A stretch of 64,000 nucleotides of DNA from Choanephora cucurbitarum (lineage: Eukaryota > Mucoromycota > Mucoromycetes > Mucorales > Choanephoraceae), in contig JAIWNI010000073.1 of NCBI GenBank assembly GCA_025331435.1, forward strand, positions 62,001 to 126,000. Reading direction: 5' to 3'. Shown here one piece after another: positions 45,801 through 57,499 of this stretch. The notes beneath the pieces are model-generated. The model ran no database searches and was not told the origin of the DNA. It worked only from the letters and a program-made list of their open reading frames with translations. Both the position numbers and the translations under genes were made by a program. How positions within the stretch are numbered: the stretch's first letter is position 1; each line of letters opens with the position of its first letter.

Positions 45801-46751
45801 CGTCTGAGATTTTTGTTCGTAATGATACACATTTTATTGATGATTTCAATGAGAAGAAAAACATACCCGAAGAAATGCTTTATAGTGGAAGCAACTGCTA
45901 TCAAGATAACTCATATCGCCATCCACGACCTTATCCCTCTACAAGCGCAACTACATCTACCAGCAGCAGAAGCTTAGGCTCTATACATGGCTATTTTGGC
46001 AATACCGATCCATCATTACCATTGCGTTATTCTCCACAAGGTCACCATCGTCGGTCACCTTCACCTGAACATAGCATTTCAAGACCTTCGAGTGGTGGTA
46101 GTCGCCATAGTGTCACTTCTTTATCTAGCGAAAACACTCCTTCTGATCCTTATCCTTCACATACTATTTCTCGCCGACCTACAGAGCCCTTCGGTGCTCC
46201 TTATGGTGGTTCCGTTAGTAGTTATCATAGCGGTAGTAGTCGAAGTTATTTTGATGACTATTCAAAACCTTTTGACTTCTTGCCTCCTTCACCACATCGA
46301 GAAAAGTATTATGGCTCAACTCGGAGCATTGGATCTATCACATATGATGAAAAGCTGATGTCGGCAATTGATAACCCAAGAGGAGCGATGTATGGTAGTA
46401 GACCTCCTCTCCACCCTGGCTTCTATACACAACCTCAATCACCCAATGTATTACCTCGTCAGCCAGCTTTAGCACATCGACCTCATACTGCGCCAGCGGT
46501 TGACAACTGTGCTCAGCTAAAAAACGATGTGAACCAGTTGATTGACGAACTTATTCAATCTCACAACCATAGGAGAGTTCATGATTATAACAACTACGAA
46601 TCCATGCGTGATATGCGTTCTGTAAGTACAAAGAGCGGTGCGTGAAGTCATTACAAAACTAACTTTTGATATGTAGCATATCAATTCTAAATTTGATGAG
46701 CTTATAAACAATATCAACCAAACACAACAATACCAACATCAACATCACTAA
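42876..46751 (+). CDS. Rho guanine nucleotide exchange factor (DH-PH)
   Basis: Predicted activator of a Rho-family GTPase. Thirteen exons: 42876-42893, 42956-43096, 43176-43221, 43271-43371, 43426-43731, 43783-43978, 44047-44186, 44236-44536, 44624-44839, 44908-45002, 45078-45351, 45408-46621, 46677-46751. Total 1040 residues. The DH domain begins at about residue 115 (KEFIDTERSYVELLEEIV, helix CR1). CR3 is SDILISPIQRMARYKLLI. The PH domain follows (VTILVFTDKLMVVKRKS, FKGWVDIKAVEF). After about residue 600 the chain is S/R/P/H-rich and disordered (RSRSRSRSKS; many SP and RS sites), likely phosphoregulated. The first coding exon has only six codons. Subfamily not assigned: no DEP or CNH domain seen, so it is not a standard Rom2. 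The 3' end converges on the TPR gene. Confidence 0.88.
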
Positions 46752-46941
46752 CACCTCTTTTTCTTGAAAAAGAAAGTACATTTCCTATATACCCCTAGCA
46801 TCATATCCTTCTTTTTCTTGATCTCCAAAAAAAAAAAACAAGCTTTCCTTATATTATTGCATATTATGACTATGATCCTTCATTTTTTGTTTTCTAAAAC
46901 AAGTTCGTTATTTATTTTGTACATATTAAACTTTTCTTTTA

Positions 46942-48102
46942 CTATGCCTTATTGCCGTTTGCTTGATTTCTCAAAATGTTTTGTATTCTCTCTAGATTTA
47001 GTGTATATCGATCATGACTAGAGCTGTCATGGATGGATGATGAATATGTAACAGCTTGTTGATAATGTTCCAATGCTTGCTCAAATTGTCCTTTAAGTTC
47101 GAGCATTCTACCTAAATTGTTTGATGCTACTCCACCGCATTCTAAGCAGTCTTGGTTTTTGGGCTCTTGATTGCTTGACTCTAGAGCAGCCTGTGCCCAA
47201 CCCATTGCTTCTTCCACTTTTCCTGTACCATACATGATCTCTGATAGTTGGTTTTGGATGATTGCCTTCAAACAAATTTCATTTTCAGGAACCGTTTTCA
47301 AAGCTTGAGAAAGTAAAGGTAAAGCGAGATCGAAGTTGCGCTGAATTGCATATAAGCTAGCCAACGATAACGCAACTTTTGTCTTCAACAAATCATCGTG
47401 CTGATTTTCTTTCAGGCGATAGAGTGCCCATACCAAGAACTCTTCTGCATGCTCATAGTCTTGAATACGCATGTATAGCTCACCAATATGCTTTGCAGTT
47501 TCAGCCAGCACAACTCGTTTATCGCTTTTGTCTAATAGCAGCTTCCATGATCTGGTGTATTCAGTTATACTATCAAGCAAATTTCCAGCGCGTGCCTCGT
47601 TGTATGCTAAGCGAAGTCGAAGTTGAATGACAGCTTCTGATGATTCCTCTAAGTTCTTTTCTTCTAAAGCAATTCTAAGTGCTTCCCTAACATAGAATGC
47701 TGCAACTCCATAGTCGGGGGCAATATGCTCACGGACATAAGCTCCATGAAGCAAGTTGCGTGCTTGGTATCCTAATTCAGGTGGTGTTGGTTCTACCACA
47801 TATTCGATATACCAATGAGAAAGTTGCCAGATAAGAGCAACTGCAGCTGTAACAGAGACAGTTGTGTACACTGTGATTTTTCCTACTAATTTTGCCTGGT
47901 CTTTTATTGTCTTGGTGGCCTCATTGTACGGACTGGTTGTGAACTGAGGCTTGTTGTTTGGCATGACTTCTGATCGAAGAAGAAATTGTAAGCGATTGCT
48001 CTTCTGATGAGAGAAGTACGAAGCAAATCTTTTGCTATAACCATTAAGCGGCCTCTGTCTGGAGAATAGCAAAGCAGTTCGAAAAAGCGGCATATTATGC
48101 AA
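46942..48102 (-). CDS. Mitochondrial inner-membrane TPR protein (Mgr3-like)
   Basis: Intronless, 386 residues. The N-terminus is basic with no acidic residue for about 40 residues (MHNMPLFRTALLFSRQRP...), as in a mitochondrial presequence. One transmembrane segment follows at about 75-97 (GKITVYTTVSVTAAVALIWQ). The rest is TPR repeats, with typical A/Y/G positions (ETAKHIGELYMRIQDYEHAE; NNLGRMLELKGQFEQALEHY). This layout matches Mgr3, the adaptor that brings substrates to the i-AAA protease Yme1, and also resembles TTC19. The choice is inference. A second Met at codon 4 is an alternative start. Confidence 0.6.
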   Translation of the reverse strand: MHNMPLFRTALLFSRQRPLNGYSKRFASYFSHQKSNRLQFLLRSEVMPNNKPQFTTSPYNEATKTIKDQAKLVGKITVYTTVSVTAAVALIWQLSHWYIEYVVEPTPPELGYQARNLLHGAYVREHIAPDYGVAAFYVREALRIALEEKNLEESSEAVIQLRLRLAYNEARAGNLLDSITEYTRSWKLLLDKSDKRVVLAETAKHIGELYMRIQDYEHAEEFLVWALYRLKENQHDDLLKTKVALSLASLYAIQRNFDLALPLLSQALKTVPENEICLKAIIQNQLSEIMYGTGKVEEAMGWAQAALESSNQEPKNQDCLECGGVASNNLGRMLELKGQFEQALEHYQQAVTYSSSIHDSSSHDRYTLNLERIQNILRNQANGNKA

Positions 48103-49354
48103 GTTGTATTAGAAGGAGAAAGTGTAAGAAAAAAACAAGAAAGAAAATATACCCTGCAACAATGTAACTTTAGTCTCAAACTCAGATGTCTATCGGTCTG
48201 AAAAAATCTCTTGTTTCTTTTGATGTGTATCTTTTGATTAAGACAGCTGAAAGATTGCTCTATTAATATTGTTATCTGTCTCTAAAAGAGTGTCGAAGCT
48301 TCACACAATTAAATGATTGCCATTTTGCTAAGAAAAAAAAAAGGAAAAAATAGCTCGTGTAAACAAAAGTGCTTATGTCGTGTCTAAGGCCTTCACACCG
48401 TCACTCTTTATTAATCTTAGTAATTCGAAGACATATTTGATAGTAATATTCAAACTTACCTCCAAACATAGGATCAAAAATGCGTTTGATGCAACGGAAA
48501 AATTTAGCCGAGAATTCTTACGAAGAGAACAGGAAAATCTTTCGGCTTTGTATAAGTTTCTGCTAAAGAGTAGAAGTCACGTTCGATAGCAGAAGAAACC
48601 ATTGCAACTTTCTATCGAAAAACTTTGACTTTTCTACATTTGACTATAAGAAGGGTGTACATTCCTGTAAAAAAAAAGGTTAAATTTTCTGTGAAAAGTT
48701 TCCCATTGTGCATGAAGTAATCTTTCCTCATATAGTGCCTTTATGCTTACCACAAAAAAGCCCGACAGCATGCATGATTTCCGCAGCTTTCAGATTGTCT
48801 AATGAAATTTGACAAAACATCACAAGTTTTAGAAGAAAGAAAGGGATACATTTGATAAACAATATGTTTCATGGCTAAAACCATAACGATCTTATCCATG
48901 GAAATTTAAACTGAGACGAAAGCAACTTGAGATGAACAAAATCTCTTGATCAAATAAGCTCAAGTAACAAAAAAGGACGAGGAATATATACATATATATG
49001 TTTATGCGCATGCTCATGATCGAGAAAAGTATACCAATTTGCGAACAAAACGTACAGCGATCAACTCTGCAAACTTCACCTGTCTGGAGGAACTTCTACA
49101 TTGAGATTATTATTGTGAGATGGCCATCGCTTGTTTAATCTGATTTTCACAAGCTTCTCAAATAATTCGTAGCGCCCAATCAGGCTCGAGCATTAGTAAT
49201 AAAAAAATCCCGGCATTACAAATCTGTTTCTGACGCTTAGTCAACTGCGATTATGAGTAATTTTTCGTAGGGCATATGAACACTTCTCTATTATTCCTTC
49301 TTTTTTCTTCTTCTTTTTCGAAAAGTAACTTAGAAAAACCTCTTGTAAAGAAAA
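48103..49354. other. Spacer between divergent TPR and RIB1 genes
   Basis: Holds the two promoters. A 70-codon ORF at 48380-48589 has no recognisable domain. A T/C-rich tract (49290-49320) lies before the RIB1 ATG. Confidence 0.45.
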
Positions 49355-50530
49355 ATGAGCTCCACGTTGTTTACACTATTTGGCATGAATGTTGTGTCTG
49401 ATTCACCCTGTATTAAACCCGTGAATAATGATCATCCACCAACAATTCAAGATTATGTAGAATTTCTTAAAAACCAGGTGTATTCACCCAGCGCGGTCAC
49501 CCCTCGCCTTGTACCTGATAGCGAAGTCAAAATCCAATGTCAAGTACGTGCGCGTATCCCTACAACAGAAGGAGGAGAAATGTATCTGTATCTTTACAAG
49601 AATAACCAAGACAATAAAGAACACCTGGCAATTGTTTATGGTGACGATATTCGTTCAAAGTCACTCGACAAAACTTGGGAAAACGAAACAATCATGAACA
49701 GAATCGTAAGAGGTGCTTATTATGGACGTTTAGAAGAAGTAGTTACAGATGAGTCACGTTCTCTTAAGCTGACAGAAGATCAAGAAGCTTATTTGGAAGC
49801 TCAACAAGCCAAAGCAAAAAGTGAATGGAAAGTGTCTAGTGAACCTCCTTTGGTTCGTATTCACTCGGAGTGTTTTACAGGTGAAACAGTTCATTCTGCT
49901 CGATGCGATTGTGGTGAGCAATTAGACACTGCTATGGCGCAGATGCAAGAAGCTGGACGAGGTGTTATAGTCTATTTGAGACAGGAAGGTCGAGGTATTG
50001 GCTTGATGGAAAAACTAAAGTAAGTTGAGCCCTCTGTTTGGTTTCGGGGACTAGAAAACTTATTTCAACTTATCAGAGCATACAATTTGCAAGACTTGGG
50101 CCATGATACAGTTGCTGCAAATGTGCTGCTAAGACATCCTGCTGACGGCAGAACATACGGCATTGCCAATGCCATTCTCAAAGATTTACAGTTATCAAGT
50201 GTTCATCTTTTAACTAACAACCCCGATAAAATCAAGCAATTAGAGTCATTTGGCGAAATTAAGGTTGTCAAACGTCAATCTATGGTACCTCGCTCCTGGT
50301 CCTCACCAATAGCATCTCACTTGATGGGTATTGTTCATCCTGGAAGCAATACAAATAGTGCTATGCCTTCTCCATCCTTACCAAGAAGAGAGTTTGTACA
50401 TAATGAGTTAGTGGGTTCCCCTGTTTTATCGTCAGGGGCCTCTACACCAAGAAACGAAATGGATAAATACCTGGCAGTCAAAGTTAAAAAGATGGGCCAC
50501 ATTTTAGATTTACCCGAAGACTTGGCTTGA
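49355..50530 (+). CDS. GTP cyclohydrolase II (riboflavin biosynthesis step 1)
   Basis: Converts GTP to the diaminopyrimidine precursor of riboflavin. Exons 49355-50019 and 50077-50530 give 372 residues. Catalytic-zinc cysteines lie in [19 protein letters not shown] (C-x10-C-x-C). The GTP-binding and active-site region is [14 protein letters not shown], then [20 protein letters not shown] and [13 protein letters not shown]. There is no fused DHBP synthase, as in fungal Rib1. A fungal-style extension of about 80 residues precedes the enzyme core, and a serine-rich linker (SPSLPRREF...[10 protein letters not shown]) lies in the C-terminal 80 residues before a conserved-looking KMGHILDL end. Confidence 0.96.
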
Positions 50531-50648
50531 ATAAAGTGATTTTAGTGGCTTGTTTTATTTTCAGCTAGCTTTACTGTGACTCTTTTAATTGTCCTTTTTC
50601 TGAGAAAAATTAGTTTTTTTCTTCCCTTTATCCTTTTTATACATAAAT

Positions 50649-51146
50649 ATGGTCCCAAAAAGTAAGTTGAGAGACCTATTAAGGAAACAAGGAAAGCAAG
50701 CATTGATGTTTTTCATGAATAGAGCAAAAGAGTAAGCGTGTTACGCTTCACCGCAAGCACAGAATTCTTGGAAAGATTAAAGAAGCCCACCGTAAAGAAA
50801 AGAGAGCAGCAAAGAAGAACCCTTCTGCTCATCATCACAAGCCAAAGAAGGATCCCGGAATCCCCAACGAATGGCCCTTTAAAGAAGAACTTTTAAACGA
50901 AATTCAAGCACAAAAGAATGAGGTAAAGAGCAACAAAGGGTTGATAGGAGATGAAATGCTGAGTATATGTTTTCTTAGGCAGAAGAAGAGAAATTGAGAA
51001 GAAGACAGGCACTGCAAGTTGAAAGAGCAAAGGCCAAGAAAGCAGCAAAGAAGGCAGAGATTGCTTCCAACATTGCTGCTGCTAAGGCTGCTAAGGCTGC
51101 TGCTGCTAATGAAACTAGCACAAAATCAAAGTCTAGCAAGAAATAA
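50649..51146 (+). CDS. Stand-alone GNL3L/Grn1-domain protein without GTPase
   Basis: Exons 50649-50661, 50723-50922 and 50979-51146 give 126 residues. The N-terminal 65 residues match the GN3L_Grn1 domain at the front of nucleostemin-type nucleolar GTPases (KSKRVTLHRKHRILGKIKEA, then KKDPGIPNEWPFKEELL). Those proteins continue into a circularly permuted GTPase. Here the chain ends in a K/A/E-rich helix (AKKAAKKAE...AAKAAKAAAA) and SKSSKK. The stop at 51144-51146 is followed by AT-rich sequence with no G-domain. A nucleolar, rRNA-processing role is inferred from the domain. The first exon has 13 nt, ending after four codons. Confidence 0.8.
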
Positions 51147-51397
51147 GATATTTTTTAATGCAACCAGTCATCTATTACCATCCTCATACATCCTGCTTTC
51201 TGTCTGCTTACGCAAATACACAGTCTATACATACATATATATACATATACAACCTGCCAGCACTTGTATTTTATTCATAATATACACATCGTTTCAACCA
51301 TTTCCTTGTTTTCGAGTATGCGAAATTATACTTTTTCTTTATTCGTTAGTGAACAAGAGGAGAGAGAGAGATGGAAATGACAAGTAGAATGTAGCGA

Positions 51398-52606
51398 TTA
51401 TATCATAGATGGCTTGTTGTGTGGTATAGCAGGGAAATGATGTGTGCTGTAGTTATCAGTAGTGTAACTCTCCATGATCATCTCTCTAACGACACTATTA
51501 CTTTTCTGGTCATAGACATCTGGAGACGGTAGCTCAATACGCATTGAATCATCATGATTCTGTCTTGTCTCTGCGCTGACAGGGCTGAACCGTGTTGTCT
51601 GAGCTTGTGACCCATACGATCTACGCTGACGGGCATATGTGTCCATTGTTGTCAAGCTACTTTGATCGCCCGAATTGCTATAAACAGGCTTTTGTGGCAC
51701 ATGATGCGAAGAACCGTACAACACTCTAGAGTGATAGCTTGGGTCCCCAGATATGGTGTGTGCTGCAGTAGTGGGTAAATTGGAATGCAATGAATTTCTT
51801 GAGAGATGGTTTGCTTCTAAAATCTGCATGCTGGTATCAGTGTTTTTGGCAGTAGAAGCTAGGTTATGCGTGATGTTTATTGATGATCTCTGCTTGACTT
51901 GTGTTGAACGAGGAGAGTGAGGGAATCCCATGAATCGAGATGAGCAACTTGATGGAAGTGCCTGAAGATTAGGATCTTCAGGCTCTTTATCTGTCTCTAA
52001 TTTTGAAGCTGTATAGATAGATAAAGTGGTTTGTGGAGGCGCACAATCATTTGGTGGTAGCGGTTGTGGTGAAGTTGCGGCGGAAAAGGCAAAAGGAAGA
52101 TGTTTTTTCTTTGATTCTGATTTCTTTAGATAGAGATATGCAACAGCGGCTGCGATCAGGCCCATACCAACAAGTGCTCCCACAACACTGCCTATGATGG
52201 AACCCAAATCATCGGATGATTCGGTGTCTTTATTCTGGGATGTGGGTGTAGAAACACCTTTTTGACTGCTGGTAGGTAGAAGCGGAAAGCCTAATGATGT
52301 ACGACTAAGGCATTTCGATAAAGGGCAAACACCACAATCTGCCATGATACTCAATACGCATACATGATTATCGCCACAGCCTGGTGAACATTCAGCTTCG
52401 CAATGAGTAGGAGGCATACAGGAGCCAGTCCTGCCGTCATTATTGATCCCTATCAAGAACGTTAAAACCTCAATTTCTCTTTTGAATGCTTTATTCTTAC
52501 TTGCTTCCAATGTATCGATATGAATAGTATTTCTTGCAAACATGATAGTTGACATTTCGGATTGCAATTCTTGTTTGAAATGTGTGTAAATGTTCATGTC
52601 GAACAA
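51398..52606 (-). CDS. Opy2-like membrane anchor protein
   Basis: A single-pass plasma-membrane protein. In yeast Opy2 anchors Ste50 for HOG/MAPK signalling. Exons 52606-52501 and 52449-51398. The 51-nt intron is also open in frame, giving 402 residues unspliced or 385 spliced. The extracellular part has the Opy2 cysteine pattern (CMPPTHCEAECSPGCGDN, then CVLSIMADCGVCPLSKC). A serine/threonine linker and a transmembrane segment follow (GSIIGSVVGALVGMGLIAAA, then YLYLKKSE). The long cytosolic tail is S/P/T-rich with many potential phosphosites. No classical signal peptide precedes the cysteines, as in other Opy2-like proteins. The start Met is uncertain (codons 1, 4 and 18). Confidence 0.72.
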   Translation of the reverse strand: MFDMNIYTHFKQELQSEMSTIMFARNTIHIDTLEASKNKAFKREIEVLTFLIGINNDGRTGSCMPPTHCEAECSPGCGDNHVCVLSIMADCGVCPLSKCLSRTSLGFPLLPTSSQKGVSTPTSQNKDTESSDDLGSIIGSVVGALVGMGLIAAAVAYLYLKKSESKKKHLPFAFSAATSPQPLPPNDCAPPQTTLSIYTASKLETDKEPEDPNLQALPSSCSSRFMGFPHSPRSTQVKQRSSINITHNLASTAKNTDTSMQILEANHLSRNSLHSNLPTTAAHTISGDPSYHSRVLYGSSHHVPQKPVYSNSGDQSSLTTMDTYARQRRSYGSQAQTTRFSPVSAETRQNHDDSMRIELPSPDVYDQKSNSVVREMIMESYTTDNYSTHHFPAIPHNKPSMI

Positions 52607-52927
52607 TGAGATAAAAGTATATTATTAAAATAACAAAAAACTCTTTATTTCCAAATCGAGTCAGATGTTAGAAAAGGATTTAAAATGGGAGGTATAGTCG
52701 TATTAGTGTATAAAGAAGAAGGTAGATAGGAATTAAGATTGTAATGTTAAATGACAGTAATACATCACCACGATGTCCTTTTTGTTTGAGTATATGTAGA
52801 TGAAAGAAAGAAAAAGAGAGAAATATAAATAAATTCTACTTATTAATTGATTTCTGTGTAGCACTACTCGACATTTCAAAATTGTAGTACAGGGATCAGA
52901 AAAAATAAATAAATAAGCCTTAACCTC
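52607..52927. other. Short spacer, Sur7-like 3' end and Opy2-like promoter
   Basis: AT-rich, no gene seen. Confidence 0.5.
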
Positions 52928-53811
52928 TTAGACGCGGCCCATTTCATAAGCGTCTTCGGTTCCTCTCTTTCTTCTTCTTCCACATGGGCAAGAAGTGATG
53001 CAGATGAGTACAAAGGCAATAAAGAGTGCAATGAAAGCTGCCAATGAGAGCCATATAGAACGTCCCCTTTCAGTTGTAAGAACTACTAAGTTGTCGATTA
53101 AGCCACCGAATGAGCCTGTCATCAGAGATTGCACACTACTCTTTAAGAGATTGTAGACAATCATTTGAGCTACAAAGGTAGCTAGACAGAACAGGAAGGC
53201 AATCAGTGCCAACAGAATGATTAGGACTCGGTTGATGCAACCAATTGAGCGACTGTCTCTACGAGATAAGAGGAATAGGCAAAGGATAGCATAACACCAT
53301 AAAACAAAACAGATTACTACAGAGGGAATAAATACACCCTTCTGAACAGAAGAAACAGTTGTTTGGAGAGAAGAAGGAATTTGGTTTTGCAACACCTGCA
53401 ATATGCCTGTTCTGTCCACACCATCACTGTCTAGATAAAAACTAGTGTAAGTATACTCTTTCAAAAGAAAATCGTGACGATACACAAAAAACTTTCTCGA
53501 TTTCACTTACCATATCTAAATCCAAAACTAGATGGTGAACAGATAGTTTCATCCGAATTAATTTCCTGACAGATAACAAATAAACCCAGTGTAAAGTAGT
53601 TGGGAACTGAATTCTGAAGACCACCAAAGAAGCCATCAAAGATGTTACTACCCGAGCTCGATGGATAGTTCAATATAATACGTGCGATATAAACAGATCG
53701 TAGCCCTCTGAAGTTACCCAAAAGGGTGAGCATCTGTAAAATAAAGCTTGCTGTGATTAGCACAATAGCAATGACTTGCAGTGTTCTGAGCATAGAGTAA
53801 ATTTCAATCAA
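52928..53811 (-). CDS. SUR7/PalI (Rim9)-family four-span membrane protein
   Basis: Exons 53811-53511 and 53430-52928 give 267 residues. Layout is claudin-like: TM1 (VIAIVLITASFILQMLTLLG), a long extracellular loop with YFTLGLFVICQEINSDETIC and two cysteines, then three hydrophobic spans (PSVVICFVLWCYAILCLFLL; VLIILLALIAFLFCLATFVA; IWLSLAAFIALFIAFVLICI) and a short basic cytosolic tail (RRRKRG). Such proteins organise eisosome-associated membrane domains or act in pH sensing; which applies is unknown. The acceptor at 53431-53432 is needed for frame. Confidence 0.75.
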
Positions 53812-55435
53812 CGATATTAAATAAATATAGATGGAAAAAAAAGTAGTTTAAAAAAGAAGAAAGACAGAAAAAAAAAGAGACATTAAATCTACTGTTTCTT
53901 TTCTCTATTTTTATGACACTTGTAAGCTTTGCTGGAGATAGTAGAAACCTATGACCGCATCGCTCCTTACATCATTTTTCATTTTCTTAGATAACTTAGT
54001 GTTACCCTCAATCGGTCATTTGGCTGAAAAAAACAATAATTTAGAAGTCAGTTTAGTCTGTTAGCATATAAACAACTTTCTTTTCTCTGAAAGTAAACTT
54101 TCATTTCAGAGTATACTATCAATTTAAAGGAATCAACCACATAAAAGCGGCTGAGAAAGCTGGCTAGTATGGTTCATTCTGTAGCCGTCACAGGTAGGAA
54201 ATGAACCAAGCCCTTCATCATTTCTTTACCTTTTTTTTTTCTTTGGAGAGAAGAAAAGATTGTTTGACTATGTACTGATCAACATAAGGAGAACTTGCTC
54301 TTATTAGTTAGTTGAGGATGTAAACAACACAATCAGTCTGTAGTTCTGGCTGAGCCCCCTCCATCTTCTGTAGACAATGGGACTATTTAAGCACATTTTG
54401 TTCGCAGCATTAATGGCTTCAACAAATGTTCTATTGAGTGAAAAACTGCCTCTATGGTTTACTCATTAGAGTATGATATAATCATTGTCAAGAATGATAA
54501 ACTGATCCGAACTTCTAATTAGAATCATTGGAAGAAAAACAGAATGTGTTGTATCAGTATTATGTATACGAACTGGCCTAGCCTTTGCTCTATAAATTCG
54601 GTTTAGTTTTGCTTGAATCTATGAAACCCTTAAAACAATGTTTTTCAATGCATAACACGCATTCAGGTTGCGATTAATCTTGTGGATATGAAAGCTGCAT
54701 AAATAAACGATGCGCATTCCTTTATTAGGACAGCTTTAGTTTTATGCTGTATTGTATTGTTTCCTTTTTTATGAAGCGATGCTTCTGTAGTAATTTTGAC
54801 TGGGAAATAGGTTTTCGTCATTTGACGCTAATCTGAGTGTAACAAAGTTGGCGATCAGTCTGACTTGTTAGAGTAAATCATATTGTTATGCTTCTTAAAA
54901 GATTTTTATTTTGGTTTCGTTAAAAAAAAAAGAGGTGTGTATTAACCCTTTTCCTTGAAGTTGTCTATATTCAGGTTAAAGATATAATGATAACAGCTAG
55001 TCATACTATAAAGCTAGAATTAAGCTTGAGCGTAGCTTTTGCTTTCTGATTTTATGTGTAGCAACCAAAAAAGGAAAACTGATGTGCTCTTCCAAACAGT
55101 ATAACGCAACTAAGCGCTGTTACGTTTCCTATTGATTGTCAAGAAAATGACGAAACTTTTTTTAGAGATTGAAAGGCTTGATTGGTCCAAATAAACAGAT
55201 CCGGTTTTTATTAAACTATCTATTAAATACAGGTGAAGTTAACTGTAGTTACTACAACATTACAAAACAATGTGCTAATTTGAATAGATGGCTTATGTGG
55301 TCCAGTATACTAGAAAATTGACATGTAACATTTATCTCCATATTGCACGTGACCTAAGCTAAGATGAACTTTTTTTTAGCCGCGTACATTTTTCTTTACT
55401 TTCTCTTTCTTCATTTTGCGTTTGAAATAAAAAGG
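53812..55435. other. 1.6-kb divergent spacer
   Basis: Between the minus-strand Sur7-like gene and mago. AT-rich; no ORF with a recognisable domain. Fragments such as ATGGTTCATTCTGTAGCCGTCACAG|GT near 54170 look like a small exon with a donor but have no continuation I could follow. Confidence 0.45.
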
Positions 55436-56172
55436 ATGGCAGGCGAAGAAGAATTCTACGTTCGTTACTAGTGAGCATCTCGATCTGCCGTTTGACTTAT
55501 AACGCGTTTTGCTAATGTTATTTGTTAGCTCAGGACACAAGGGACGTTACGGCCATGAATTTTTGGAATTTGAGTTTAGATCAGATGGCCTTTGTCGATA
55601 CGCCAACAACTCCAACTATCGAAATGACAGCTTGATCAAGAAAGAGAGTATGTTGCATAGCCAAGAGGAACGAACAACAGAAAATAACATCTTGTAGTGT
55701 ATGTCAGTGCTGCTGTAATTGACGAACTAAAGAGGATTATTGAAGACAGTGAGATCATGAAGTAAGAAGTGACTAACAGCACAGGAGCATGTTACTGAGT
55801 CCCTTACTCTTCTTTCTTTAAATTTTCTAGAGAAGATGATAGTCAATGGCCTTTAAAAAATGTAGTTGGAAGTCAAGAGATTGAAGTGCGTCTCGGAAAT
55901 GAACATATTTCATTTGAAGTAAGAGGATGACCAAGCACCTTGTTTTCTCCCTTTGCTGATCATATTCTTTAGACCTCCAAGTTGAGTTCACTTGTTGAAG
56001 TTCAAGACAGTAAAGATCCTGAAGGTTTGCGTGCATTTTACTATCTTGTTCAAGATTTAAAGGCTTTTGTCTTTTCATTGATTTCACTGCATTTCAAGGT
56101 AATTTTTTGTTTAATACTTTATTAGGAAAAATGAACTAACAAACATGACAATAGATTAAGCCTATTAATTAG
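55436..56172 (+). CDS. mago: Mago nashi, exon junction complex core
   Basis: Pairs with Y14 to lock eIF4A3 on spliced mRNA. Six exons: 55436-55470, 55529-55647, 55698-55761, 55831-55918, 55973-56098, 56155-56172. Total 149 residues, full length. The near-invariant sequence is easy to follow: [70 protein letters not shown] and HFKIKPIN. Six exons in 450 coding bases shows how intron-dense this genome is. It converges on the HMG-box gene, with 142 bp between stops. Confidence 0.98.
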
Positions 56173-56314
56173 ATAAATAAAATGTGTGTGTTTTTCCTCT
56201 CTCTCTTTCTTTCTTTTGTCTTATAGAATCGTGTCTGTGTGTGTGTGTTGAGAGAGAGAGAAATAATATGTACAGCAAAAATAATAAACGAGAATAGATT
56301 TTATCTGTAGTCAT

Positions 56315-57328
56315 TTAGTTCTCTGGGTTGATAAGTGAAGAGATGGCATTCGATCTAGTATGCTCCATTCTATCTTCTCCGAAATCTTCTACTGCTTCCT
56401 CATCCTCATCCTCGTCCTCTTCGTCTTCATCATCATCTTCATCTTCATCTTCGTCATCCTGAAGCATATCAATTTCCTCTTCGGACTCATCATCCTCTTC
56501 TCCATCTTGCTTTGTTGACTTATTAGCTTCAACAGCAGCAGCACCCTCTACACCACCGCCAGCAGCTGTATAGCTCTTCATGGCACTCTCATACTCCTCT
56601 TGCTCTCTCTTATAGATGTCGTAATACTTTTGCTTCTCTTCTTTTGTAAGTGCCTTCCATTTCTGACCCAACAGTCGAGTCACTTCACCCAAACTTTCAT
56701 TGGGAACTTCATCTTTGATATTATCACGCTCCATACGACAATAGAGAAAGAAAACATTGCCTGGCCCTTTAGGAGCATTAGGATCTCTCTTCTTTCTAGG
56801 GGCTGCAGCTGCATTTCTTTTTCCACCACCGTTCTTTACATCCGACTGACAGAGAAAAAGTTTAATACATACTCTACTTGAACAAAAGAAACAATTACCA
56901 TAATAGATTCAGACACGGACATCTCAGAATCACTTTCTGCACCTCCACTTAAAAATAAGCCATTTGACTTTTTAGAACGACTTGAACGAGCTTGTTTCAA
57001 TTCGTCTATTTCTTCTAACAAGACACTGCATAGAACATGTTGGTTTGTGGATAGAATAAATAAATAAAAAAGTCACTTACATGCGTTCAATACGAAGTCG
57101 TTTAATGTGGTGACGTGCTTTTACAAGGCGTGTTCCCAATTGTTCATTTTCCTAATGTCCAAAATTAAAGTCATGTTCATGTAACCTTTTCTTCTTTCCT
57201 TACTATCTCAATTTCTCGAAGACGTTTCTTATAATCTTGTAGTTTCTTGTCACCTTTAGAACCATATTAACAAATAAAGTCATAGATCAAAGGGAAAAAG
57301 TTATACCTTTTTCTTCTTGTAAACTCAT
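56315..57328 (-). CDS. HMG-box protein with N-terminal coiled coil (Nhp10-like)
   Basis: Exons 57328-57307, 57253-57204, 57151-57081, 57025-56899 and 56845-56315 give 266 residues. An N-terminal coiled coil (LQDYKKRLREIEIENEQLGT, then VKARHHIKRLRIERI.LLEEI) precedes a serine-rich linker. One HMG box follows (KKRDPNAPKGPGNVFFLYCR, then ESLGEVTRLLGQKWKALTKEEKQKYYDIYKREQ), then an acidic D/E run. The coiled-coil plus single-box layout resembles Nhp10, a subunit of the INO80 chromatin remodeller. An Hmo1- or NHP6-type protein is the alternative; those usually lack this coiled coil. DNA binding is secure, complex membership inferred. Confidence 0.72.
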
Positions 57329-57499
57329 TATTATCGGAAGATTTGAAAAGAAAGGGAAAAGAAAGAGAAGAGATGAAAAAAAAAAAAAAGAAACGAAATA
57401 AATACTAAAAAAAAAATTAAACAAACGCTTGCTTAACTAGTGTCGAATAAAGTGTAAGGTTGGGGTTTAGAATTCTGCATCTAAGATACCAAATTAAAT

